From assembly GCA_017645905.1 (NCBI GenBank), contig JAGCNO010000074.1, positions 1 through 64,000 on the forward strand: a DNA stretch of 64,000 bases. Reading direction: 5' to 3'. The translations under genes were made by a program, and so were the position numbers. This document shows, in pieces, positions 1-8,400 of this stretch (within the stretch, counting starts at the first letter, position 1; each line of letters opens with the position of its first letter). The notes under the pieces were generated by a model. That model was not told the DNA's origin. It made no database searches and was given only the letters and a program-made list of their open reading frames with translations. This DNA comes from Prevotella sp. (GTDB taxonomy: Bacteria > Bacteroidota > Bacteroidia > Bacteroidales > Bacteroidaceae).

Positions 1-45
1 CCCCAACCCCCTAACTTAAGGGGCTATAATTAACAATTGATAATT

Positions 46-1218
46 ATGAGTAAAACTAGCAAACTCGCCCTCATCCCCGTGATGCTCTGCTTCTTCTGCA
101 TGGGCTTCGTGGACTTGGTGGGCATCGCCTCCAACTATGTAAAGGCCGACCTGGGTCTCTCTGACTCTGTGGCCAACGTGTTTCCCTCGTTAGTGTTCTT
201 CTGGTTCCTCATCTTCAGCGTTCCCACGGGCATGCTGATGAACAAGATTGGCCGCAAGAATACCGTACTGCTCTCTCTGGTGGTGACCATCTTGGCGCTG
301 CTGCTCCCGTTGTTTGGCGAGACCTTTGGCATTATGCTTGTGGCTTTCTCGCTCTTAGGCATCGGCAACGCCCTGATGCAGACATCGCTGAACCCGTTGG
401 TATCGACGGTTATGGGCGGTGGCAATCTCGCCTCTACGTTGACTTTCGGACAGTTCATTAAGGCCATTGCGTCGTTCTCGGCACCTTATCTGGCCATGTG
501 GGGCGCTACGAAAGTCATTCCAGAGTTCGGCTATGATTGGCGTGTGCTCTTTGCCATCTTCTTGATCGTAGGAATACTGTCTACACTCCTGCTCTTCTCT
601 ACGCCCATTGACGAACCGCCTCTCGAGGGCAAGCCATCTACCTTTGTTGAGTGCTTCAAGCTGTTGGGTACTCCTATCGTATTGCTGTCATTCCTTGGCA
701 TCATGTGCCATGTGGGTATCGACGTAGGCACGAACACCACAGCTCCGAAGATATTGATGGAACGCTTGGGCATGACGCTCAATGAGGCAGCCTTTGCCAC
801 TTCGCTCTACTTCATCTTCCGTACCATCGGCTGTCTGACGGGTTCTTTCTTCCTTCGCGTACTGAAGATGCGCACGTTCTTCATTATCTCGGTGGTGATG
901 ATGGCTTTAGCCATGTGCGGTCTGTTCTTCGGCACTGGCCAATGGATGCTTTACACCGCTATCGCCCTCGTAGGCTACGGCAACTCTAATGTCTTCTCCA
1001 TGTGCTTCGCCACCGCCCTCGAGTCAATACCCGAAAAGCAGAACGAGGTCAGCGGCCTGATGATCATGGGTCTCTTCGGAGGTACCATCTTCCCGCTCCT
1101 CATGGGCTTCATGAGCGACGCTATGGGACAGGCAGGAGCCGTGCTGGTGATGGCCGTAGGCGTGGTCTACCTGTTCACCTATATCTCACAGCTGAAGGTA
1201 AAAGCGCAAAGTGAATAA
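46..1218 (+). CDS. MFS sugar permease (FucP/fructose-permease type)
   Basis: Polytopic inner-membrane protein of about 390 residues with roughly twelve hydrophobic segments, the size and layout of a major facilitator superfamily sugar:proton symporter. The loop 'MNKIGRKN' between the second and third helices fits the MFS signature region. It sits 56 bases before a fructokinase gene on the same strand, so the likely role is uptake of fructose or a related hexose for phosphorylation inside the cell. I placed the start at the ATG at 46; an in-frame TTG lies nine bases upstream, but the ATG gives the normal short N-terminus. The 45 bases before it hold a CCCC.../...GGGG inverted repeat and an AT-rich tract. 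Substrate is inferred from context only. Confidence 0.85.
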   Translation: MSKTSKLALIPVMLCFFCMGFVDLVGIASNYVKADLGLSDSVANVFPSLVFFWFLIFSVPTGMLMNKIGRKNTVLLSLVVTILALLLPLFGETFGIMLVAFSLLGIGNALMQTSLNPLVSTVMGGGNLASTLTFGQFIKAIASFSAPYLAMWGATKVIPEFGYDWRVLFAIFLIVGILSTLLLFSTPIDEPPLEGKPSTFVECFKLLGTPIVLLSFLGIMCHVGIDVGTNTTAPKILMERLGMTLNEAAFATSLYFIFRTIGCLTGSFFLRVLKMRTFFIISVVMMALAMCGLFFGTGQWMLYTAIALVGYGNSNVFSMCFATALESIPEKQNEVSGLMIMGLFGGTIFPLLMGFMSDAMGQAGAVLVMAVGVVYLFTYISQLKVKAQSE

Positions 1219-1239
1219 TTTGCTGCCACAATACAAACA

Positions 1240-1267
1240 AATCGTAAATCGTAAATTTGTAAATCGA
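1240..1267. repeat. Heptamer repeat (AAATCGT type) between permease and kinase
   Basis: About four imperfect copies of a 7-base unit related to AAATCGT lie in the short gap before the fructokinase start. The same unit recurs at 9247-9283 (inside a gene) and 19797-19870. Confidence 0.6.
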
Positions 1268-1274
1268 ATATACT

Positions 1275-2159
1275 ATGAATGAAAAGCGTTATGTAGTAGG
1301 ACTCGGCGAAGTCCTGTGGGACGTACTCCCCGAAGGCAAGAAGCTGGGCGGTGCCCCTGCCAATTTCGCCTACCATGCAGGACAGTTCCTGGGCAGTGAC
1401 AACACCATCGCCATCAGCGCACTTGGCGAAGACCGTCTGGCCGACGAGACCATCGAGGCCCTGAAGGAGCACGGCCTGAACGACCTGCTGCCCCGCGTGC
1501 CCTACCCCACCGGCACCGTGCAGGTACAGCTCGACGAACAGGGAATACCCACGTATGACATCAAGGAGAATGTAGCTTGGGACAACATCCCCTTCGACGA
1601 CGACATCCAGCAGATTGCCCGCAACTGTCGTGCCGTCTGCTTCGGCTCATTAGCTCAGCGCAATGTGGTCAGCCGCGAGACTATCCATCGTTTCCTCGAC
1701 GCCACGCCCGAAGACTGCCTGAAGATATTCGACATTAACCTTCGCCAGCAGTTCTACACCAAGGAGATTATCAAGGAGTCGCTGCTGCGTTGCAACATCT
1801 TGAAAATCAACGACGAAGAGCTTGTACTCATCGGCCGCATGTTCGGCTATCCTGGTCTCGACATCGAGAATAAGTGCTGGCTCATCCTCGGCAAGTACAA
1901 CCTCGACATGCTGGTACTGACCTGCGGCACCAACGGTTCTTACGTTTTCACGCCAGGCGCAATGTCGTTCCAGGAGACCCCGAAGGTAAAAGTTGCCGAC
2001 ACCGTCGGTGCAGGTGATTCCTTCACCGGCTCGTTCGTAGGCTCCATCCTTAACGGGAAGTCGGTAAAAGAAGCCCATCGCACGGCAGTACAGGTCTCTG
2101 CCTTTGTCTGTACACAGAACGGCGCAATGCCCACATTGCCTCCCGAGCTGCTGGGATAA
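1275..2159 (+). CDS. Fructokinase, PfkB family
   Basis: Cytoplasmic sugar kinase of 294 residues, the usual length for PfkB (ribokinase-like) fructokinases. The N-terminus 'GLGEVLWDVLPEGKKLGGAP' is the fructokinase form of the first PfkB substrate-binding region. The second signature, 'DTVGAGDSFTGS', carries the expected catalytic base Asp248. The reaction expected is ATP-dependent phosphorylation of fructose to fructose 6-phosphate. It follows the sugar permease by 56 bases and is followed directly by a strong terminator, so the two probably form one transcript for uptake and activation of fructose. Other PfkB substrates cannot be excluded by sequence alone. Confidence 0.9.
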   Translation: MNEKRYVVGLGEVLWDVLPEGKKLGGAPANFAYHAGQFLGSDNTIAISALGEDRLADETIEALKEHGLNDLLPRVPYPTGTVQVQLDEQGIPTYDIKENVAWDNIPFDDDIQQIARNCRAVCFGSLAQRNVVSRETIHRFLDATPEDCLKIFDINLRQQFYTKEIIKESLLRCNILKINDEELVLIGRMFGYPGLDIENKCWLILGKYNLDMLVLTCGTNGSYVFTPGAMSFQETPKVKVADTVGAGDSFTGSFVGSILNGKSVKEAHRTAVQVSAFVCTQNGAMPTLPPELLG

Positions 2160-2165
2160 TGGTTC

Positions 2166-2200
2166 AAGAGGGTGCGTCAAAACACCCTCTTTTCTTTTTT
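2166..2200 (+). terminator. Rho-independent terminator of the permease-fructokinase operon
   Basis: A perfect 9-bp stem (AAGAGGGTG at 2166-2174, CACCCTCTT at 2183-2191) with an 8-base loop is followed by a T-rich run to 2200, six bases after the stop codon. Confidence 0.9.
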
Positions 2201-2202
2201 TA

Positions 2203-2291
2203 TTCAACTTTCGGAAGTTCAGCATAGTGATGCCGTAGGCATCTGATAGGGGTTCTTGCTGCGCGATGCTTCATTACAAGCGAAAGTTGAG
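2203..2291. repeat. ~88-bp inverted-end element, copy A (left of R-M module)
   Basis: Starts with the 19-base word ATTCAACTTTCGGAAGTTC (2202-2220), found again at 5016-5034. It ends with CGAAAGTTGAG (2281-2291), which is complementary to its own start (10-bp inverted ends TCAACTTTCG/CGAAAGTTGA). An inner hairpin GATGCC-gta-GGCATC lies at about 2229-2243. Copy B has the same ends and a different middle. This resembles a REP or MITE-like intergenic element; no transposase gene is seen in the window. Confidence 0.7.
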
Positions 2292-2320
2292 TTTTTTATA
2301 TTTTGAAACAGTCTCTCCTA

Positions 2321-3508
2321 TTATCTGTTTCCTTTTGCCCTGTTATGCGTCTTGCAGAGCATCTGGCAGTTGTCGATGTCCGTTGCACCGCCCTTGCTCC
2401 AGGCTGTTACGTGGTCGGCATCCATATCCTTCAAGTCCCAAATCTTAGTGTGGTTGGCATCGTGTCCAATCGCACATAGCGGACAGTTAGACTCCCCTCT
2501 CTCCTTTGCTGCTGCTGTCTGCTGGGCATAAACGGCCTTCTTGGTGGGTTCATCAAATACACGGACATTCAGCAGCTTAGTGTTCTGACAGCCATCAAGA
2601 ATATACTCATAGATGCCTTTCTTGTCCTTTACATAGAAACTCTCATAGAGTTCACGGACCTTCTGTGCAACTTCGACTGGATTGTATGGGGTGTTGTGAA
2701 AGCGTTCGTAGAGTTCACCCCATTTCAGACCACACATTTCCTTCTCTGGATTAAAGTCAAAGACAGAGGTAATCCAGTCGATGACGGAAGTGAAGTAAGC
2801 CTTCAACTCATTGATGTTATTATCATTACGGTGAGCTGACATGTAGTCCTCAATACGTTTGCTGTCACCTGTGTCCTTTGATATCCATGCAAGGGCTGTA
2901 TGCAGGAAGTCCTGACGTTTAGCAGTACCAGGAATGAAACGGCTCCACTTGTTGATGTTGGTATTGTTGGAGTTCGAAAACTCCTCCTTAGCCTTGGAGA
3001 CAAAATCTCCTGAATAGACAGCGTTCAACGTCTCTTGGATATTAAGCGGAATTCCCACGATGTTGATGGTGCGGAACCAGTCCTTGATTTCCTTCTCAGT
3101 ACCCTCACAGACGTAGATAAGCAACTTCGTATTCAGGAACTTCTCCTGTTCATCCTTGTTCAGAGCCGTGAAGTACCAAGGCCTGCCGTCAGCATCTATC
3201 CACGCAAACTTCTCCGTATAGAAACGCCCAAGCGACGTGATACGCTGCTGACCGTCAAGCACCTCATACCTATTTTCGCCCACCTTAGAGAAATATATCA
3301 GCCCCAAGGGGTAGCCATTGCGGACAGACTGGATTACATCAACCTCCTTCTTACCGCCATTCTCGGCATAGAGGTAATGGCGTTGAAACTCTGGCTGAAT
3401 GGTCAGACGTCCAGAAAGACCGTACAAGCCTTTTCCTTCGTATTCGTTGTACTGGAAACCTTTGCAAATGTCGCCAATGGTCCAGTCGGTAATAAGTGTA
3501 GGTTTCAT
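2321..3508 (-). CDS. DUF262 / HNH endonuclease-domain protein (restriction partner)
   Basis: 395-residue protein with an N-terminal DUF262 (ParB-like, GmrSD-type) domain and a C-terminal HNH nuclease domain. The DUF262 signature 'DGQQR' is at residues 85-89. The C-terminal 54 residues hold zinc-type cysteines at 342, 345, 381 and 385 and the HNH residues His366, Asn380 and His388. It starts five bases after the stop of an EcoRI-type adenine methyltransferase, so the pair reads as a restriction-modification operon with the methylase first. In known GmrSD-like proteins DUF262 binds nucleotide and the nuclease domain cuts DNA; whether this one cuts unmethylated or modified DNA cannot be told. 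It ends next to a repeat element that marks the left edge of the module. Confidence 0.85.
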   Translation of the reverse strand: MKPTLITDWTIGDICKGFQYNEYEGKGLYGLSGRLTIQPEFQRHYLYAENGGKKEVDVIQSVRNGYPLGLIYFSKVGENRYEVLDGQQRITSLGRFYTEKFAWIDADGRPWYFTALNKDEQEKFLNTKLLIYVCEGTEKEIKDWFRTINIVGIPLNIQETLNAVYSGDFVSKAKEEFSNSNNTNINKWSRFIPGTAKRQDFLHTALAWISKDTGDSKRIEDYMSAHRNDNNINELKAYFTSVIDWITSVFDFNPEKEMCGLKWGELYERFHNTPYNPVEVAQKVRELYESFYVKDKKGIYEYILDGCQNTKLLNVRVFDEPTKKAVYAQQTAAAKERGESNCPLCAIGHDANHTKIWDLKDMDADHVTAWSKGGATDIDNCQMLCKTHNRAKGNR

Positions 3509-3513
3509 ATCGA

Positions 3514-4641
3514 TTAATGTTTTTTGCGGATTAGTATTCTTTTATATCCTTTTATAAGAGTTCCGTTACGATATGCTACCCAAGTTGCATTTAAATCATT
3601 AGCGGTTTCATATTGTTCTATGGTATACTTTTTGGTTCTTGCACTTGACCATCTTTCCGTAGTATCAATTATCTCAAATTGTTCTGGACAGAATCTGTCT
3701 AAAAAGGTTATAGGAACGCCCATTGTTCCATTGTAATCATCTGGAATACTATCAACAAAAGGAACTTCTATCGCATCAAAATTATCATATTGGAGATAAG
3801 GGAGTCCCCTAATCTCTTTATGCCTACTATACCTAATGTTATCTGCCATTGTCATCAATCGAAGAGGTTCATGACGACGACCATGCTCAAGATTTGTATA
3901 CCAGCACGAGTTACCAAGTCTTGTAAAATCACCTACATATCCTAACTTTGCTGCTTTTGCCTTATCTTTTGGGTCAACATACGTTCCTTTGGGTACGCCA
4001 AAGACCATATCCGAAGCAAAACCTGTTGCCCCTAACCATAGCTTGTTATCCTTTATTAAAGCAAATAGTTCTTTGTATGTTATCGCATTTGAATTACCTA
4101 TAACAAGCAGTTTCTTGTTCGCTCTAACAATCCAAGTCACAAACTCCCTAAACAACGAGAACGGCGGGTTTGTCACGATAATATCTGCTTCGTCTCTCAG
4201 TTGGCAGACCTCTTTACTTCGGAAGTCTCCATCGCCCTCCAGATAGTGCCACTCCAAGTCGTCAATGTCTATGCGGCCATTGCCGTTGGTATCACGAGTA
4301 AGCTCGAAAATCTTTCCCTTGATGCGAGTCTTGTCAATATCGAACCAAGGGCTCTCGGTCTCAAAAAGCGTAGGCTGATAATTTTTGTACTTCTTACTCT
4401 CTACAGCATAACTTGTGGAGATGAGCCGCCGCAATCCCAGCCTCTCAAAGTTCTGTGCGAAGAACCGCGTGAAGTTACTCCACTCTGGGTCATCACATGG
4501 TAGGAGAACCACCTTGTCACGGAATGTGTCAGGGTCGTATTCCAGATAGGCATTTATCTCCTTCTGAATGTCGGCATACTGCGTGTAGAACTCATCGTTC
4601 TTAGCAGCCTTTGCCGCACCAAGATTTGAATTGTTGGCCAT
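3514..4641 (-). CDS. EcoRI-type adenine-specific DNA methyltransferase
   Basis: 375-residue protein of the EcoRI methylase family. The catalytic amino-methyltransferase motif NPPF is at residues 158-161, preceded by 'DEADIIVT'. It would add a methyl group to adenine in the recognition site and protect host DNA from the downstream DUF262-HNH nuclease. Two oddities are visible. Residues 117-130 ('[14 protein letters not shown]') match a calcium-binding loop of the EF-hand/dockerin kind, unexpected in a methylase. Base composition also breaks inside the gene: the part after the NPPF motif is much more AT-rich (18 G+C of 60 in bases 3541-3600) than the first third (31 of 60 in 4441-4500), which suggests a mosaic gene. 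The long structured leader upstream suggests control of its expression. Confidence 0.88.
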   Translation of the reverse strand: MANNSNLGAAKAAKNDEFYTQYADIQKEINAYLEYDPDTFRDKVVLLPCDDPEWSNFTRFFAQNFERLGLRRLISTSYAVESKKYKNYQPTLFETESPWFDIDKTRIKGKIFELTRDTNGNGRIDIDDLEWHYLEGDGDFRSKEVCQLRDEADIIVTNPPFSLFREFVTWIVRANKKLLVIGNSNAITYKELFALIKDNKLWLGATGFASDMVFGVPKGTYVDPKDKAKAAKLGYVGDFTRLGNSCWYTNLEHGRRHEPLRLMTMADNIRYSRHKEIRGLPYLQYDNFDAIEVPFVDSIPDDYNGTMGVPITFLDRFCPEQFEIIDTTERWSSARTKKYTIEQYETANDLNATWVAYRNGTLIKGYKRILIRKKH

Positions 4642-4644
4642 ACA

Positions 4645-4683
4645 CGATTGATAGTTTTAGGTTTCTGCATCGACTATCAATCG
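4645..4683 (-). promoter_or_regulatory. Inverted repeat directly before the methyltransferase start
   Basis: A perfect 11-bp inverted repeat (CGATTGATAGT at 4645-4655, ACTATCAATCG at 4673-4683) with a 17-base spacer ends three bases upstream of the ATG at 4641. As DNA it could be an operator; as RNA it is a hairpin that could hide the translation start. Either would suit the need to time methylase and nuclease expression. Confidence 0.6.
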
Positions 4684-4718
4684 CCTACGCGCATAAGAAA
4701 AGCGTGACACAATCCTTA

Positions 4719-4911
4719 TCGCGTTAAGCACGGGGCGGCCTCGGAATGGTACCCCGGAGTTGTCCAACCTAAGAATGCATCACGCCTTATGGCGCGAGCA
4801 TCGTATTAATGGTTGGACATTGAGGCCACCAACTTACGTCAGCCACCTTCACATATTATTATCGTGCTTTTTATACCAAAACGAGTTTCCGAGGCTCTTG
4901 GCTTAACGCGA
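4719..4911 (-). ncRNA. Candidate structured RNA in the R-M leader
   Basis: In the leader transcribed leftward from the promoter at 4963-4993, five nested stems close one inside another. P1 is 11 bp (4719-4729 with 4901-4911). P2 is GGCCTC with GAGGCC (4737-4742, 4822-4827). P3 is TGTCCAACC with GGTTGGACA (4761-4769, 4811-4819). P4 is ATGC with GCAT (4775-4778, 4798-4801). P5 is CGCC-ttat-GGCG (4783-4794). I found no open reading frame of interest across it and recognise no known RNA class. It may be a cis-acting leader of the methylase mRNA or a stand-alone RNA. The pairing is seen in the sequence; the RNA function is inferred. Confidence 0.55.
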
Positions 4912-4962
4912 AATAATAGCGAATGCTTTCTGTTTAGTCCGGATTTCTCCCCGAACCGAGTG

Positions 4963-4993
4963 CAAAGGTACGAATAAATCCTGATACTCCAAA
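4963..4993 (-). promoter_or_regulatory. Consensus Bacteroidota promoter of the R-M operon
   Basis: On the minus strand TTTG (4990-4993) and TACCTTTG (4963-4970) are separated by exactly 19 bases, the Bacteroidota housekeeping promoter pattern. Transcription would start near 4955 and give a leader of about 310 bases before the methyltransferase. Confidence 0.8.
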
Positions 4994-5007
4994 AGAATAT
5001 CAGGATT
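4977..5007. promoter_or_regulatory. Palindrome over the -33 box of the R-M promoter
   Basis: AATCCTGATA (4977-4986) and TATCAGGATT (4998-5007) are perfect 10-bp inverted arms around the TTTG element at 4990-4993. The placement fits an operator. On the plus strand the arms are followed by a T-run, so they could alternatively terminate rightward transcription. Confidence 0.55.
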
Positions 5008-5015
5008 ATTTTTTG

Positions 5016-5102
5016 ATTCAACTTTCGGAAGTTCCCATGGGCGCAAGTTCCCATGTCCCCTATGAATAGCCATCCACCCAGTAGGGGTTTGGAAAGTTGA
5101 GT
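5016..5102. repeat. ~87-bp inverted-end element, copy B (right of R-M module)
   Basis: Begins with the same 19 bases as copy A (5016-5034) in the same orientation and ends with GAAAGTTGA (5092-5100), the complement of its own start. The inner part differs from copy A and holds two CCCATG words. Together the two copies bracket the restriction-modification genes and their regulatory region. Confidence 0.7.
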
Positions 5103-5190
5103 TATATCTGTGCTTCAACCCTGACTCCTTGACTCCTGAACTCCTTAGAGAAATAAGGCGGAAATAGACAAACAAGATTCCCTATAGGGA

Positions 5191-5338
5191 GAAAGAACGG
5201 ATTATTCTCATAGAAAGAACGGATTATTCTCATAGAAAGAACGGCTTTTTCTTGCAAATTCTCGAGAGAATTGATGAGAAAGAACGGCTTTTTCTCATAG
5301 GAAAGACTATCCTTTCTCATAGAGAGAACGGCTTTTTC
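5191..5338. repeat. 22-bp intergenic repeat array, locus 1
   Basis: Five to six copies of a 17-base core (GAAAGAACGGCTTTTTC or variants such as GAAAGAACGGATTATTC) with 5-base linkers, interrupted by a diverged stretch. It lies downstream of the GH38 stop. The rest of 5103-5468 shows no gene that I can support. Confidence 0.75.
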
Positions 5339-5468
5339 ACAGGCTTGTATCTGCTACTTAGGGACGGTTAGCACGGTAATAGACGGCAATAATCACACCA
5401 TCGGCTCTGCAAGGGGCGTGCCCATGCAGTATGCCGCGGTGTATTTCTTCTTTGGATTCTTTTAGAGG

Positions 5469-8400
5469 TTAATAGAGTTCAAACTCGTAAATGCGGGTGG
5501 CGTCGCCAGTTGTCTGAGCAGGACCGACAACAAAGAGGCGTACGTAGCGTGCTTCGACAGGTTTGAACTGACGCTCAATGACATTGCTGCGATTCTGGTC
5601 AAACATATCGACGGTCGTCCACTCGTCGGTCTCCTTGAGCCGTGTCTGCAGGAGGCAGGTGCGGGTGATGTAGGAGAAGTCCTCTGCCCCAGCATTGAGC
5701 AGGTGCCATCGACTGACCTTCTGCACAGCACCCAGGTCGTAAACAACGTACGAGGGAGCGGGCTTCACATCACACCATTTGGTATTCTCGTTGCCATCGG
5801 TGAGGAAGACGGCACGCTCATTGTCGTTGCACTCGCCAGAGACAGCTACGAGACGGGCATTCTTCAGCAGGGAGGGCATGGAGGGCTCGGAGTTGACCAC
5901 AGATTCAGCGGAGGCAGGAGCCAGCGAGGTCTCAAAGAGGGGAGCGGCAGGCTTAAGGTCGGGCTGCTGAGTGGAGACTGTAGCAGCAAAGATGACGATG
6001 TTGGGGTCATCGGGCATCTGCACCTCGGTATCTTTAGCCGTCAGGGGAATGTCCACACGGAACATATAGGTGTACTCGTATGGCTCATCGGCACCAGAAG
6101 AGTGGCGATGAGTGCCAACGTATGCCACAGAGGCATCTTTCAGGAATCCCTTGGTATGGCCCTCGTGTCCCCACTGACCGATGAAGCCGGAGTAGAAGGG
6201 GATGGAAGCCGTGACGCTGCGCCGCCTGGAGGCGTTTGTTGCCGGGCCAACGCGGAATGTGGCGGTACGGTCGCCCTTTGCTGAGGCGGCAAGGAGATGG
6301 AGGTGCGGGGATTGCAAATCACCTTTAACAGATTGCAAATCACCTTTAACAGCGGGAATCGTTAATGTCTGACCCTTACAGACCATGCCGTTGAGGCCGT
6401 CGGGTTCGCCAAAGGTGAAGGGGATGTCGGCCACGGTGATACCGTCCTTAGGCAGGATCTCGGCGGCATAGCTGTATCCGCCCTCAAAGTTGGCATCTTG
6501 GCGGAAGGCGTCATAGCTGAAACAGCGGCGGTCATAGGGAAGAGAGACCATCTCTGTCTCCACCTTCTTAGCGGGAGTGCCAGAGGTCGATAACCTCAGC
6601 TTGTAGGTTTTCACGCTGTAGGGCTTGATACTGACGTTGAGTGAGTGGCCGTGGTAGGTGGCAGCGCCAATGGTCTTCTCGGTACCGTCGGCCTCTACTG
6701 CCTGAGAAATGGGAGCCGCGAAGGTGAGACTGGCTTTCTGACTTGACTTGCCGCTAAGTTCATAGACGCGCACCACATACTCGTCGCTAACCTCGGCCTG
6801 CTTCATGCAACGCACAAGGACATTGTCATTGTCGGAGCTGACGAAGGAGAACTCGCGTCCCAAGTCGCCTTTATGCTTGGTGGCAAAAAACACCTTCGGG
6901 CGACTGTTGAGCAGGGTGGCCTGACGTGCGGTCTGCGTCTCGTTGAGGGGGCCTTGATGGGCCATGATGCTGTAGGTGAAGACGTGGCGGCCCTGGTCTT
7001 GCTGCTCCTGATAGGCATAGTTGCCGTTAGTCTTGGGTGTGTAGAGGAGCGAGAGGCGCAGGGTGTGGTCGTCGGGCTTGTCCCAACCGTAACGTGAGTC
7101 GTTCATAATGGTCACGCCATAGCTGCCCGAGGCATCGGTGAGGTCGGTCCAGCGATGGGCATAGACCTCAAACATATTATCACGGTTGTTGCCACGCTGT
7201 ACCGAGCCAAGGCCGATGTCGTAGGTGGCCATAGGGTTGGTGGCGGTGAGGGGGAAGACAGCCTTCAGCAGGGCGTTGCTGGAGTGCCAGTCTACGGTGT
7301 TCTCAAAGTCGATACGTGCGGCCTGGTCACCCTCGTAGAGATGGATGCGCTGCTCAATGACAGACTGGCCGTACTTCTTCTTGACAACAATGGTCTGGCG
7401 AAGCGGGAATTGCAAATTCCCTTTAGCAGAGGTGAAGCAGGTTACCTCTGCCTCGTCGCGGACAGGTACGGGAGCCTTGTCAAGTGTCTTCTTCAGGATT
7501 TCCCATGCGGGCCAGCGATAGGAAGGGCAGTCGTCGAAGACGGCGAGACCAATGCTCTGACCTTCGGCCACCAGTTCGCGACCTGTACGTTTGTCGATGA
7601 GCGAGACAATGTCGCCATACTCGTTGACGCGGAGACGGTAGACGGAGTTCTCAACCTCACCCCCAACCCCGGTCTTGGAAGAAAAGGGAGTTGTTACATT
7701 CTTACCGACAGGCTTGAGACTATAGACGGCGAGGCCGGAAGAAGGTAGCATAGCTTGGAAGAGGAGCATAGGCTGTCCTTGCTCCTCCACAAGCTGTGAG
7801 GGCACGGGCTTGCCATGCTGGTCGGTGACCTGACAGCCTTTAGCTTGCCAACCGTCAGGCAATTGTATCTTGCAGACAGTAGTTACGGGGAAAGCCTCGT
7901 TGTTGTAGACGACGATGGGCTGTCCGCCGACGTTGGTGTCCATGCGGGTGGCAATGGCGCTGACACTATGGGTAAGCACGTCGGCAAAGGTCTTGAGACT
8001 GAGCAGTTCGTCGTTCCAGGAGAACTCGTAGGCACGGGGGATGCTGGTGCCGGTAAGGTCATCGTGGAACTGATGCCAGATGACGCGTCGCCATGCCTCG
8101 GTGAGTCTTTCGCCAGGATAGGCGGCAACTCCAAGGCTGCTGGCCATGACGGCAGCACGCTCGGCAGCATCGCCAAGGTGCTCATTCTGACGGTTGTAGA
8201 GTTTCATGGCGGCCTGCGAGGTGTAGCAGCCGTTACCGTGAACATCCATAGTAAGTTCGCCGTCATGGACGGGCAGCTCGGGATGGTTCTCATAGGGCAG
8301 ATAGTCCTTGTAGAGCTGGTCGCTCGTGGCGCTGATGATTTGCACGGGGCCGCTGCCGTTGATACCTTTCTCTACGGCACGCACGGAGGTGATGTTGGGC

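Noticed and set aside
4719..4911. Retron, HEARO/OMEGA or tmRNA identity for the structured leader
   Set aside because: No reverse transcriptase or IscB-like gene is next to it and no tmRNA-like ends or tag frame are seen; kept as an unassigned RNA.
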